In this document: piece after piece, positions 47,952-56,682 of the stretch
Layout: each line of letters starts with the position of its first letter
Position numbering within the stretch: position 1 is the first letter of the stretch
From: Gluconacetobacter entanii
GTDB lineage: Bacteria; Pseudomonadota; Alphaproteobacteria; Acetobacterales; Acetobacteraceae
Assembly: GCF_003206495.1 (NCBI RefSeq)
Contig: NZ_NKUF01000002.1
Coordinates: forward strand, 161,417 to 225,416
Reading direction: 5' to 3'
DNA length: 64,000 nt
Translations under genes and position numbers: made by a program
The notes under the pieces: generated by a model
Seen by the model: the letters and a program-made list of their open reading frames with translations, nothing else
Told to the model about the DNA's origin: nothing
Database searches by the model: none

Positions 47952-48069
47952 AGGGGCTTTGCCCCCGCACCCCCACCAAAGGGTATTACCCTTTGAAAAC
48001 CATGACTTCATAAACGGATCAGGGTGCAGGGAGCGCGCTTCCTGCCGGGTCCGGGCAGCGCCCGGATGT
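47952..48069. repeat. ~118-bp multi-hairpin repeat, unit 2 of tandem pair A
   Basis: Same series of segments as unit 1 (AGGGGCTTTGCCCCC, CAAAGGGTATTACCCTTTG, linker, GGGAGCGCGCTTCC, CCGGGTCC/GGCAGCGCCCGG), starting 145 bp after unit 1. The two units plus spacer fill the 311-bp gap between the eipB-like gene and xthA. Confidence 0.85.
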
Positions 48070-48106
48070 TTCATACAGGCGACGGCATCGCACGCTCGAA
48101 AACAGT

Positions 48107-48889
48107 TCAGGCGGCCCCGTCGCGCAGCGTGACGATTAGCGGCACATGGTCGGAGGGCTGTTTCATGTTCCGCTCCTCCCGGTCGGGGGTGGCACTCAGC
48201 AGCCGTTCGGCCAGGCGGGGGGAGAGCAGGGCGTGGTCGATGCGCAACCCGCTGTCGCGCTGCCATGCGCCGGCCTGGTAATCCCAGAAGGTATAGAAAC
48301 GTCCCACCGGATGCAGCGCGCGCAGGGCGTCGGTCAGCCCCAGCCACAGCAGCGTGCGAAAGGCCGCGCGCGATGCCGGGCGCACCAGCGCGTCATCTGG
48401 CGGCAGCGCACCGGGGGCAAGGTCCTCGTCCGTGGGGCAGACATTGTAATCCCCCGCCAGCACGAAATCCGTGCCCGCATGCAGCAGGCCGCGCGCATGT
48501 TCCGCCAGTGCCGCCATGAAGGCGAGTTTGTTGGCATAGCCCGCATCCCCACCCGAATTGCCGTTGGGCAGGTAGAGGTTGCCGAATGTCAGCGCCCCGG
48601 TCCGGATTTCGACATAGCGCGCCTGCGGCGGGTCACACTCCCATCCCGGCAGCGTGCGGTGCGTCACCGTGAACGGCACGCGTGAGAGGATGGCGACACC
48701 GTTATAGCTTTTCTGCCCGACGACGACGCTGTCATACCCGGCCTTGCGGAACATGTCGGCGGGGAACTGCTCCTCGGTGCATTTGAGTTCCTGCAGGCCC
48801 AGCAGGTCGGGCTGTTCACGCTCCAGCCATTGCAGGACATGATCCTGCCGCTGGCGGATGGAATTGACGTTCCAGGTGGCGAATTTCAT
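48107..48889 (-). CDS. xthA: Exodeoxyribonuclease III
   Basis: 260 aa, ATG at 48889. Endonuclease/exonuclease/phosphatase fold: KFATWNVNSIRQR (metal-site Asn), LLGLQELKCTEEQFP (catalytic Glu), GDYNVCPTDEDL and the C-terminal SDHVPLIVTL (catalytic Asp-His). It cleaves DNA at abasic sites and degrades 3' ends in base-excision repair. It lies 6 bp after erpA on the same strand, as in related genomes, so both are probably one transcript. Confidence 0.95.
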   Translation of the reverse strand: MKFATWNVNSIRQRQDHVLQWLEREQPDLLGLQELKCTEEQFPADMFRKAGYDSVVVGQKSYNGVAILSRVPFTVTHRTLPGWECDPPQARYVEIRTGALTFGNLYLPNGNSGGDAGYANKLAFMAALAEHARGLLHAGTDFVLAGDYNVCPTDEDLAPGALPPDDALVRPASRAAFRTLLWLGLTDALRALHPVGRFYTFWDYQAGAWQRDSGLRIDHALLSPRLAERLLSATPDREERNMKQPSDHVPLIVTLRDGAA

Positions 48890-48895
48890 TGCGCG

Positions 48896-49264
48896 TCAGT
48901 CAACCGAGAAACTGGTGCCACACCCGCACGAGGAGGTGGCCTGCGGGTTGTGAATGGTGAAATGCGCGCCCATCAGGCTGTCCTTGAAATCGAGTTCCCC
49001 GCCATCGAGCAGGTCAAGGCTGGCGGGATCGACGATCACATGCGTCTCCCCCGCCGGGATCAGGATGTCATCGGGGGCAAGGTCACGTTCCAGCGCGAAT
49101 TTGTACTGGAACCCGTTGCACCCGCCCGCCAGCACGGAAACCCGCAGGCCCGGCGGCGTGGGGGTGGGATCGTCCTGTTCCTCAATGATTTCGCGCAGGC
49201 GCCTGACCGCACCGTCAGAGACGCGGAAGCGGGTGGAAGTGGGGTGGTCGGCGGTCTTGTCCAT
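48896..49264 (-). CDS. erpA: A-type iron-sulfur cluster insertion protein
   Basis: 122 aa. The three conserved cysteines for cluster binding are present: VLAGGCNGFQYKF and SSCGCGTSFSV at the C-terminus. A-type carriers (ErpA/IscA/SufA) pass [4Fe-4S] clusters to target enzymes. ErpA is favoured because the gene is alone with xthA and dgt, the usual place of erpA in alphaproteobacteria, and not in an isc or suf cluster. Divergent from dgt. Confidence 0.9.
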   Translation of the reverse strand: MDKTADHPTSTRFRVSDGAVRRLREIIEEQDDPTPTPPGLRVSVLAGGCNGFQYKFALERDLAPDDILIPAGETHVIVDPASLDLLDGGELDFKDSLMGAHFTIHNPQATSSCGCGTSFSVD

Positions 49265-49395
49265 CGGGTATCACCATCGTGTGACGAAACCGGCGGACGC
49301 GGCAGCATGGTGGCCTTCGCGCCCGGGGCGGGTTATCGGACAAAGGACGGATGCGCGGCCATCGCGCCCGGCCTTCATGCGGGATAGAGGTATAT

Positions 49396-50577
49396 ATGAG
49401 TGTCGCTCCCTATGCTGTCCAGATCGCGACCGCACGTGGCCGCCTCCATGAGGAGGCCGAAGCCCCCACGCGCACGCCATGGCAGCGTGATCGTGACCGG
49501 ATCGTCCATTCGGCCGCCTTCCGCACCCTGCAGTACAAGACGCAGGTCTTCCTCAACCACGAAGGCGATTTCTTCCGCACCCGCCTGACACATTCGCTCG
49601 AGGTGGCGCAGATCGCGCGCTCCATCGCCCGCAGGCTCAATCTGGACGAGGACCTGACCGAAGGGCTGGCGCTGGCGCACGATGTCGGCCACACGCCCTT
49701 TGGCCATGCGGGGGAGGAAGCGCTGTCGGCGGCGATGCAGCCATGGGGCGGGTTCGACCACAACACGCAGTCCCTGCGGCTGGTGACGACGCTGGAGCGG
49801 CACTATTTCGCCTTCGACGGGCTGAACCTGACATGGGAACTGCTGGAGGGACTGGCCAAGCATAACGGGCCGGTGGACCATCCCACGGCCTATGTCGCCG
49901 AATATGCCGCCCGCCATGGGCTGGAACTCGACAGCTTCGCCTCGGCGGAGGCGCAGGTCGCGGCGCAGTCGGACGATATCGCCTATCACGCGCATGACCT
50001 TGACGATGGGCTGCGCGCGGGGCTTTTGCATCTGCCCGACCTCGAGGACCTGCCCGTGGTGGGTGAGGCGCTGGCCCAGGCGCGGCAGGTCCAGCGCGAG
50101 GTAGGGGCCGAGCGGTGCGGCGCGAACGACCCGCGCCTGCGGCACGAGACGATCCGCCGGGTCATCAACGTGCTGGCCACCGACCTTACGGCGCAGACGC
50201 AGCGCAACCTTGAACGCCTCTCCCCCACCTGCGCCGACGACATCCGCCATGCGCCGTGGCCCGTGGTGGAATACAGCGATGCCATGCGCGCCGCGAACCT
50301 GGAGATCCGCAAGTTCCTGTATGCACGGCTGTACCGCCACTGGCGGGTGAACCGCATGACGCGCAAGGCGCGGCTGACGGTCGAATCGATCTTCACCATC
50401 CTGTCGGAAAACATGACGCTGCTGCCCGATGGCTGGCGTGAACAGGCGCTGGCCGCGCAGAGCGCCGAAAAGTTGGCCGATGCGCACCGCGTCGTGGCGG
50501 ATTATATAGCCGGGATGACCGACCGCCTCGCGATGGAGGAATATCGGCGGTTGACGGACCTGTCCTCGCCGGGGTGA
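49396..50577 (+). CDS. dgt: Deoxyguanosinetriphosphate triphosphohydrolase-like protein
   Basis: 393 aa from ATG 49396, preceded by AGAGG; the longer frame to 49351 lacks a site. HD-domain phosphohydrolase: TRLTHSLEVAQIARSIARRL, GLALAHDVGHTPFGHAGEEAL (HD pair), and KHNGPVDHPTAYVAEYAARH, with the EhEh..D metal site intact. It hydrolyses dNTPs to deoxynucleosides and triphosphate. The 'dGTPase-like' subtype common in alphaproteobacteria may have broader specificity. argS follows after 109 bp. Confidence 0.9.
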   Translation: MSVAPYAVQIATARGRLHEEAEAPTRTPWQRDRDRIVHSAAFRTLQYKTQVFLNHEGDFFRTRLTHSLEVAQIARSIARRLNLDEDLTEGLALAHDVGHTPFGHAGEEALSAAMQPWGGFDHNTQSLRLVTTLERHYFAFDGLNLTWELLEGLAKHNGPVDHPTAYVAEYAARHGLELDSFASAEAQVAAQSDDIAYHAHDLDDGLRAGLLHLPDLEDLPVVGEALAQARQVQREVGAERCGANDPRLRHETIRRVINVLATDLTAQTQRNLERLSPTCADDIRHAPWPVVEYSDAMRAANLEIRKFLYARLYRHWRVNRMTRKARLTVESIFTILSENMTLLPDGWREQALAAQSAEKLADAHRVVADYIAGMTDRLAMEEYRRLTDLSSPG

Positions 50578-50686
50578 AACAGCATGGCATCATGCCGCCA
50601 TGTTCCATTCCGGGATGTGGCCGCTCCGCCGCGTTCTGTTTTCCGGGCCTGTGGCTCCGGGTGTCAATTTTGGGAAACCGCACCAC

Positions 50687-52489
50687 ATGTCTGACAGTCT
50701 GTTCGTCCGCTATCTTTCGCATGTGCGCGAGGCACTGGGCCAGGTCGTGCCCGACCTGCCCCCCGCCATCGTGGCGCGGGTGGAGGTCACGCCCACGCGC
50801 GATCCGTCGCATGGGGACCTTGCGACGAATGCGGCGCTGCTGGTGGCGAAGGTCGCGCGGCGCAAACCCGCAGACATCGCGGCGGACCTTGCCTGCGTGC
50901 TCGAATCCGTGCCCGGCGTGGCCTCCGCGCAGGCGGCGGGGCCGGGATTCGTGAACCTGAAGCTTGCGCCGTCGGTCCTGCAGGAGGTCGCGGCACAGGT
51001 GCTGCGCGCGGGCGAATCCTATGGCGACAGCCAGGTGGGCGCGGGCACCACGGTCAATGTCGAATATGTCTCCGCCAATCCCACGGGGCCGATGCATGTC
51101 GGGCACTGCCGTGGCGCGGTGGTGGGCGACGCGCTGGCGAACCTGCTGTCGAAGGCGGGTTATGGCGTGACCAAGGAATATTACATCAACGATGCAGGCG
51201 CGCAGGTCACCGCACTGGCATGGGCGGCGTACTGGCGGTACCTGCAGGCGATCGGCACGCCCCTGACGCAGGATGAATTCGCGGCCCTCGTCCCCGGCGG
51301 CATCCAGTATGGCGGTGATTACCTCGTGCCGGTGGGCGAGGAACTGGCACAGCGCCACGGCACGTCGCTTGCGGCCGAAGGCGGCCGCCCCGCGCCGGTG
51401 GATGTGTGGATGAAGACCGTGCGGACCGAGACGGTCGCGCGCATGATGGCCATGATCCGCGCGGACCTCGAAGCCCTTGGCGTGCATCACGACGTCTTCA
51501 CCAGCGAGGCGAAGATCCTTGCCGATGGGGAGACCGACCGCGCCATCGACCGGCTGGCGGCGAAGGGCCTGATTTACGAAGGCGTGCTGGAGCCCCCCAA
51601 GGGCAAGCTGCCCGAGGACTGGGAGGCCCGGCCGCAGACGCTGTTCCGCTCCACCGAATTCGGCGACGATGTGGACCGCCCGCTGCGCAAGTCCGACGGG
51701 TCGAACACCTATTTCGCCAACGATATCGGCTACCACGCGGACAAGATCGCGCGCGGCGCGGATGTGCTGATCGACGTGTGGGGCGCGGACCATGGCGGCT
51801 ATGTCACGCGCATGAAGGCCGCGGTTGCGGCGCTGGGACAGGACGGGAAGCCCGAGCTTGACGTGCTTTTGTGCCAGATCGTGCGCATCGTGCGCGACGG
51901 GCAGCCGGTGCGCATGTCCAAGCGCGCGGGCACCTTCGTCACCCTGCGCGATCTGATTGACGAGGTCGGGCGCGATGCCGTGCGCTTTACCATGCTGACG
52001 CGCAAGGCCGATGCGCAGATGGAATTCGACCTCGACCAGGTCGTCGCACAGAGCCGCGACAATCCCGTCTTCTACGTGCAGTATGCCCATGCACGCTGCT
52101 GCTCCGTGCTGCGTGGCGCGGCCGAACTGGCGCAGGCGGGCAGGCTTGCGGGCGACCTGTCGGTGGAGGCGCTGTCCGCCCTTGACCTGTCGGGGCTGTC
52201 GTCGGATGCGGAACTCGCGCTGCTGGGCCGTATGGCGCAGTGGCCGCGCGTGGTCGAAAGTGCCGCCATCGCGCATGAACCGCATCGCATCGCCTTCTAC
52301 CTGCAGGAACTGGCGGCGGATTTCCATGCGCTGTGGAATCGTGGGCGTGACGATGCCGCCCTGCGTTTCCTGCATGAGGATGACGCCGAACTGACGCGTA
52401 CGAAACTGGCACTGGTCGAAGCCACGGCGAGCGTGATCCGGTCGGGTCTGCGCGTCCTTGGCGTCGAGCCGGTCAAGGAGATGCGATGA
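50687..52489 (+). CDS. argS: Arginyl-tRNA synthetase
   Basis: 600 aa from ATG 50687 (MSDSLFVRYL). Class I synthetase: N-terminal Add1 domain, HIGH variant HVGHCRGAVVGDAL, KMSKS variant VRMSKRAGTFVTLRDLI, and the C-terminal DALR anticodon domain. It charges tRNA-Arg. The stop overlaps the ATG of the SPOR-domain gene (ATGA). This starts the argS-SPOR-scpAB-tatBC-serS block. Confidence 0.96.
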   Translation: MSDSLFVRYLSHVREALGQVVPDLPPAIVARVEVTPTRDPSHGDLATNAALLVAKVARRKPADIAADLACVLESVPGVASAQAAGPGFVNLKLAPSVLQEVAAQVLRAGESYGDSQVGAGTTVNVEYVSANPTGPMHVGHCRGAVVGDALANLLSKAGYGVTKEYYINDAGAQVTALAWAAYWRYLQAIGTPLTQDEFAALVPGGIQYGGDYLVPVGEELAQRHGTSLAAEGGRPAPVDVWMKTVRTETVARMMAMIRADLEALGVHHDVFTSEAKILADGETDRAIDRLAAKGLIYEGVLEPPKGKLPEDWEARPQTLFRSTEFGDDVDRPLRKSDGSNTYFANDIGYHADKIARGADVLIDVWGADHGGYVTRMKAAVAALGQDGKPELDVLLCQIVRIVRDGQPVRMSKRAGTFVTLRDLIDEVGRDAVRFTMLTRKADAQMEFDLDQVVAQSRDNPVFYVQYAHARCCSVLRGAAELAQAGRLAGDLSVEALSALDLSGLSSDAELALLGRMAQWPRVVESAAIAHEPHRIAFYLQELAADFHALWNRGRDDAALRFLHEDDAELTRTKLALVEATASVIRSGLRVLGVEPVKEMR

Positions 52490-53478
52490 GCGCAGCAGAC
52501 CCCACCGATCGGACCCCGCCCGAAGACCGGCTGAACCGCCAGCGCGAGCGTATGAGCCGCGATTATGATGAGGACGACGATATCGGGCCACGCACCCCGA
52601 TGGAGCCCACTGACGCCGATGGCCCCACGGGCCGGGGGCGCCGCGGGATCCTGTCCTCCCTGACGCGCGTGGGATCGGGGCTGCTGGGCGGCAACGATCC
52701 CATGACGCGCAAGCTGCTGCTCGGGGCTGCGGGCCTTGGGGGGCTCCTGATCGTGTTCGTGGGCGGATGGTCGCTGTTTGGCCATCACCAGAACGGCATT
52801 CCCGTGATCGGGCCGCCGCCGGGGCCGCTGCGTGTCAAACCGACGGATCCGGGCGGGATGCAGGTGCTTGGCGCCGATGGTCCGGGCGCGGGCGATGGCG
52901 GCGATGGCGCGCACATGGCCCCCGGCCCGGAACAGCCACGACCCGACGACATGGCCCGCCAGTACGGGCAGGCGGAGACACCGGCCCCGGCAGCGGGCGA
53001 CGGGGCGGCCCCCGCGCAGGCCGGTCCTGCGGCACCGGGCGTACAGGCCCAGCCCCTAGCCTCGGCCCAGTCGGATGCAGGCCCGTCACCCGCACCCGTC
53101 CCGCCGCCACAGGGCGCCCCCGCACCGCAGGCCGAGGCCACGCAGGAGGAGGCATCCCCGGATGAGGACGAGCATGCGCCCGCCCCGGCACCGGCCGCCC
53201 ATCATGCCGCCGCGGCCACCCATGCGGCGGGCGGGCAGTACGGGGTGCAGCTTGCCGCCCTCGACAGCGAGGCCGCGGCCCAGAAAAGCTGGGGCCGCCT
53301 GCAACGCCAGTATGCCTCCCTGTTCGGGGACCGGCAGCCTGCGATCGTGCGTGCCGAACATAACGGAACGGTGTTCTACCGCCTGCGGGTGAAGGGATTT
53401 GCCTCCACCGCGCAGGCTTCCGCCTTCTGCCAGCAGGTCAAGGCGCACGGACTGGCCTGTAACCCGGTCCGGTTCTGA
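52486..53478 (+). CDS. SPOR-domain membrane protein
   Basis: 330 aa, ATG overlapping the argS stop by 4 bp. A charged cytoplasmic N-terminus (residues 1-75) precedes one membrane helix (about 76-100, LLLGAAGLGGLLIVFVGGWS). A long Pro/Ala/Gly-rich periplasmic linker (about 105-240) follows, then a C-terminal SPOR domain (about 245-330, GQYGVQLAALDSEAAAQKSW...). SPOR domains bind denuded septal peptidoglycan, so a role at the division site is likely. In related genomes nagZ follows, but here scpA comes next. Confidence 0.85.
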   Translation: MSAADPTDRTPPEDRLNRQRERMSRDYDEDDDIGPRTPMEPTDADGPTGRGRRGILSSLTRVGSGLLGGNDPMTRKLLLGAAGLGGLLIVFVGGWSLFGHHQNGIPVIGPPPGPLRVKPTDPGGMQVLGADGPGAGDGGDGAHMAPGPEQPRPDDMARQYGQAETPAPAAGDGAAPAQAGPAAPGVQAQPLASAQSDAGPSPAPVPPPQGAPAPQAEATQEEASPDEDEHAPAPAPAAHHAAAATHAAGGQYGVQLAALDSEAAAQKSWGRLQRQYASLFGDRQPAIVRAEHNGTVFYRLRVKGFASTAQASAFCQQVKAHGLACNPVRF

Positions 53479-53501
53479 GCCCCGGGCCATGACCGTTTTT
53501 C

Positions 53502-54365
53502 ATGCCGGTGGCCGGGGACGTGCGCATGTCCGCTGAGGACACCGCACAGGCGCACGTCCCGTCCGTCATGGCCCCGATCCTGCATCTGGACGGGTTCGAC
53601 GGGCCGATGGACCTGCTTTTGGAACTGGCGCGTGCGCAGAAGGTGGACCTTGCGCGCATTTCCATCCTCCAGCTTGTGGAACAGTATCTGGCCGTCGTCG
53701 ATTCCGTGCGCGGCCTGCGGCTGGAACTTGCGGCGGACTGGCTGGTCATGGCGGCATGGCTGGCGTGGCTGAAATCACGCCTGCTGCTGCCCGCGCATGA
53801 GGAAGACGCCCTCGACGCCGAAGAGGCGGCGGGTGCGCTGCAGGCGCGTCTGGTGGAACTGGAACGGATCGGGCTGCTGGCGCGCTGGCTTGCGGCGCGG
53901 CCCTGCCTTGGCCATGACGTGTTCGAACGCGGGGAGGCCGAGGACCTGGTGGAAATCGACCGCTCCGGCCTTGCGGTGGATATCGCGCAACTGATGCGTG
54001 GCTACATGACGGCCATGCGGCGGCACGCGCGCAAACGCGCCTATCGCCCGCGCCAGTTCCATTTCTGGACGGTGCAGGATGCGCTGCGCCGCCTGCGCGA
54101 CCTGCTGGGTGCGGACATGGTGCCCGACTGGTGCAGCCTCGATGCGTTCCTGCCCAGTGTGCATGAGGCGGGGCGGATGGATGCGGCGCGGGAGGACGAA
54201 CGCCGCGCGCAGCAGCGTGCGGCGGTGGCGGGCACCCTGCTCGCCTCGCTGGAAATGGCCAAGAGCGGCGTCATAGAATTGCGCCAGGACGAGGAATTCG
54301 GCCGGATCGAACTGCGCCGCAACCCGCAGGCCGAAGGAGTGGAAACAGGAGTGGAGACGGCATGA
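53502..54365 (+). CDS. scpA: Segregation and condensation protein ScpA
   Basis: 287 aa (ATG 53502; ATG 53526 is an alternative). LHLDGFDGPMDLLLELARAQKVDL and LVMAAWLAWLKSRLLLPA are the kleisin N-terminal signature. The C-terminal winged helix includes VAGTLLASLEMAKSGVIELRQDEEFGRI. It bridges SMC heads together with ScpB in chromosome condensation. Overlaps scpB by 4 bp. Confidence 0.93.
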   Translation: MPVAGDVRMSAEDTAQAHVPSVMAPILHLDGFDGPMDLLLELARAQKVDLARISILQLVEQYLAVVDSVRGLRLELAADWLVMAAWLAWLKSRLLLPAHEEDALDAEEAAGALQARLVELERIGLLARWLAARPCLGHDVFERGEAEDLVEIDRSGLAVDIAQLMRGYMTAMRRHARKRAYRPRQFHFWTVQDALRRLRDLLGADMVPDWCSLDAFLPSVHEAGRMDAAREDERRAQQRAAVAGTLLASLEMAKSGVIELRQDEEFGRIELRRNPQAEGVETGVETA

Positions 54366-55147
54366 CGACTATCCCGCCCGACGGGGACCAGACCCCCGAA
54401 CTGCCCCTGCCGGAGGCCCCGCAGCCAGAGGCCGCGCCGGTGGATGCGGCCCGTGCCGCCCTGGTGGACATGGTGGTGTCGGACATGTCCGTGCGCCTGG
54501 TCGAGGCGCTGATTTTCGCGCGCGCCGAACCTGTCAGCGAACGCGCGATTGCGGAACTGCTGGAAACGCAGGGGGAGATCCCGGCCGGTGTCGATGACCT
54601 TGCGGCCTATACCCGCGCGACGCTCGATGCGCTGCTGGCGCTGTATGCAGGGCGCGGCGTCATGCCGGTGGAGGTCGCGGGCGGGTGGCAGTTCCGCACC
54701 ACGCCCGACCTTGCGCCGCGCCTGACGCGCGTGTTGCGCCGTCCGCGCAGGCTGGCGCGTTCCACCATGGAGACGCTGGCGATCATCGCCTATCACCAGC
54801 CCTGCACCCGTGCGGAAATCGAGGGGATACGCGGTGTCTCGCTCAGCCAGCAGGTGCTCGACACCCTGCTGGAGGCCGAACTCGTGGTGCCGCTTGGCCG
54901 CAAGGAGGTGCCGGGCCGACCGATCCTGTGGGGGACCTCGGCCGGGTTCCTGCGGCATTTCGGGCTGCGTGACCTGCGTGACCTGCCCCGTCGGGAGGAA
55001 CTGCTGGTCGATGTGCCCGACCTGCAGCCCCCGGGTGGCGGGGGGCAGGCAAGTGGGGACATGTTCGATGCAGGATCCGACGCCGCGGAGGAGGACGGCG
55101 CGCAGGAGGGAACCGACGATGCGGTTTGCGCCCCGCCCGATGCGTGA
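54362..55147 (+). CDS. scpB: Segregation and condensation protein ScpB
   Basis: 261 aa. Tandem winged-helix protein: VRLVEALIFARAEPVSERAIAELL at about residue 45 and RRLARSTMETLAIIAYHQPCTRAEIEGIRGV in the second half, ending WGTSAGFLRHFGLRDLRDLP. It forms the SMC-ScpAB complex with the upstream gene. Coupled to scpA; tatB follows after 102 bp where a tatA gene would often be. Confidence 0.93.
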   Translation: MTTIPPDGDQTPELPLPEAPQPEAAPVDAARAALVDMVVSDMSVRLVEALIFARAEPVSERAIAELLETQGEIPAGVDDLAAYTRATLDALLALYAGRGVMPVEVAGGWQFRTTPDLAPRLTRVLRRPRRLARSTMETLAIIAYHQPCTRAEIEGIRGVSLSQQVLDTLLEAELVVPLGRKEVPGRPILWGTSAGFLRHFGLRDLRDLPRREELLVDVPDLQPPGGGGQASGDMFDAGSDAAEEDGAQEGTDDAVCAPPDA

Positions 55148-55249
55148 TAGGTCTGCGGACAGGTTTTTCGCGCAATGCGACGGGTTGGTGGAATTCTGGT
55201 CCAGGCGGGCGGTTGTGCCGCGTGCGGGGGCAGGAGAGGGCAGGGTGTC

Positions 55250-55861
55250 ATGTTCGATTTCGCGTGGTCTGAATTCGCCCTGATCGGGGCCGTGGGCCTG
55301 TTGCTGATCGGGCCGAAGGACATGCCGGTGGCGATCCGCACGGTGACCGGCCTGATCAAGAAGGCGCGCAAGATGGCCGCCGAATTCCAGACCCATGTCG
55401 ATGAAATGGTGCGTGAGGCCGACCTGACGGAGGCCCGCGACCAGTTGGGGCGCCTGCGCCGGATGAATGTGCGTGACCAGATCATGCGCGCGGTCGATGG
55501 CGATGGCAGCCTGCGCCGGACGCTTGATGAACGCCCGCTTGATGCGGAAACGGCGTTGTCGCCGCCCACCATCACCCCGCCGCCGCCCGCAGGTGATGCG
55601 GCGCATCCCCCGCTGGACGAGGTGGCGATGCCGTCGCGTTATCGCGGGACGCCGACGATCCCGTCGCTGCATGATGAACCTGTCGCATGGCCCGTGATGG
55701 CCGGGCCGCCCGCGCCCGATTTCGTGCCGCCGCAGGTCGCGCGCCGGATTGCCGATGAACGTGCGCGCCTGCACCCGCCGGCGTTTCTGCCGCCGGTGCG
55801 CGTGATCCATGCAGGCCACCGCGTCGCCCCGGCGCGTGCGGCCGATACGCCCAGTTCCTGA
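55250..55861 (+). CDS. tatB: Sec-independent protein translocase TatB
   Basis: 203 aa from ATG 55250, preceded by a purine-rich GGAGAGGGCAGGG. The short N-terminal membrane helix and amphipathic helix are those of TatB (FAWSEFALIGAVGLLLIGPKDMPV, with GPKDMP at the hinge). Then comes a charged helix and a long Pro-rich tail. TatB with TatC recognises folded proteins with twin-arginine signals. TatA is not in this cluster. Confidence 0.9.
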   Translation: MFDFAWSEFALIGAVGLLLIGPKDMPVAIRTVTGLIKKARKMAAEFQTHVDEMVREADLTEARDQLGRLRRMNVRDQIMRAVDGDGSLRRTLDERPLDAETALSPPTITPPPPAGDAAHPPLDEVAMPSRYRGTPTIPSLHDEPVAWPVMAGPPAPDFVPPQVARRIADERARLHPPAFLPPVRVIHAGHRVAPARAADTPSS

Positions 55862-55872
55862 ATGTCTGGCCC

Positions 55873-56682
55873 ATGCCGGGGGATACGACGCTGAACGACG
55901 ATACGCTTGATGACCAGCCCATGCCACTGCTTGAGCATCTGGTGGAACTCAGACGCCGGCTTTTGTGGTCGGTCGTGACCTTCGCGGTCTGTTTCGCGAT
56001 CTGTTATTATTATTCGACCCAGATCTACATGTTCCTTGCCCGGCCACTGGCCGACATCATGCGCCAGCAGGGGGAACAGCCGCACCTGATCTATACCGCG
56101 CTGGCGGAGGCGTTCTTCACCTACATGAAGGTGGCGTTCTTCGGCGCGGCGTGCCTGTCCTTTCCCATGGTGGCCATTCAGGCATGGATTTTCATCGCGC
56201 CGGGCCTGTACCGCAGCGAGAAGCGCGCCTTTGCCCCGTTCCTCGTGGCGACGCCGGTGATGTTCGCGCTGGGCGCGTCGCTGGCGTACTATTTCGTCTT
56301 TCCCGCCGCGTGGAAGTTCTTCCTTTCCTTCCAGAGCACGGGCGGGCACGGGGCCGATGGCATCCAGATCGAACTGCAGGCCAAGGTGTCGGAATACCTG
56401 TCGCTGGTGATGAAGCTGATCCTGGCGTTCGGCACCGCGTTCGAACTTCCGGTCGTGCTGACGCTGATGGCGCGCGTGGGACTGGTGACGGCGGACGGAC
56501 TGGCGCGGGTGCGGCGGTATGCCTATGTCGGGGCGTTCGTGATTGCTGCGATCCTGACGCCGCCCGACGTGATTACCCAGACCGGTCTGGCGGTGCCGAT
56601 GATCGGGCTTTACGAAATTTCCATCGTCTGCGCGCGTATGGTCGCACCCCGCCGCGCGGATGAGACCGAGGAGGATTCCTGA
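55873..56682 (+). CDS. tatC: Sec-independent protein translocase TatC
   Basis: 269 aa. Polytopic membrane protein with the TatC signature: [21 protein letters not shown] in the cytoplasmic N-terminus, [35 protein letters not shown], and [19 protein letters not shown]. It forms the receptor for Tat substrates. CmcAx in this window carries a candidate Tat signal. The stop overlaps the serS start by one base (TGATG). Confidence 0.96.
   Translation: MPGDTTLNDDTLDDQPMPLLEHLVELRRRLLWSVVTFAVCFAICYYYSTQIYMFLARPLADIMRQQGEQPHLIYTALAEAFFTYMKVAFFGAACLSFPMVAIQAWIFIAPGLYRSEKRAFAPFLVATPVMFALGASLAYYFVFPAAWKFFLSFQSTGGHGADGIQIELQAKVSEYLSLVMKLILAFGTAFELPVVLTLMARVGLVTADGLARVRRYAYVGAFVIAAILTPPDVITQTGLAVPMIGLYEISIVCARMVAPRRADETEEDS

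Noticed and set aside
47807..48069. CRISPR array
   Set aside because: Only two units, each a long composite of palindromes, without short identical repeats and unique spacers, and no cas genes nearby.
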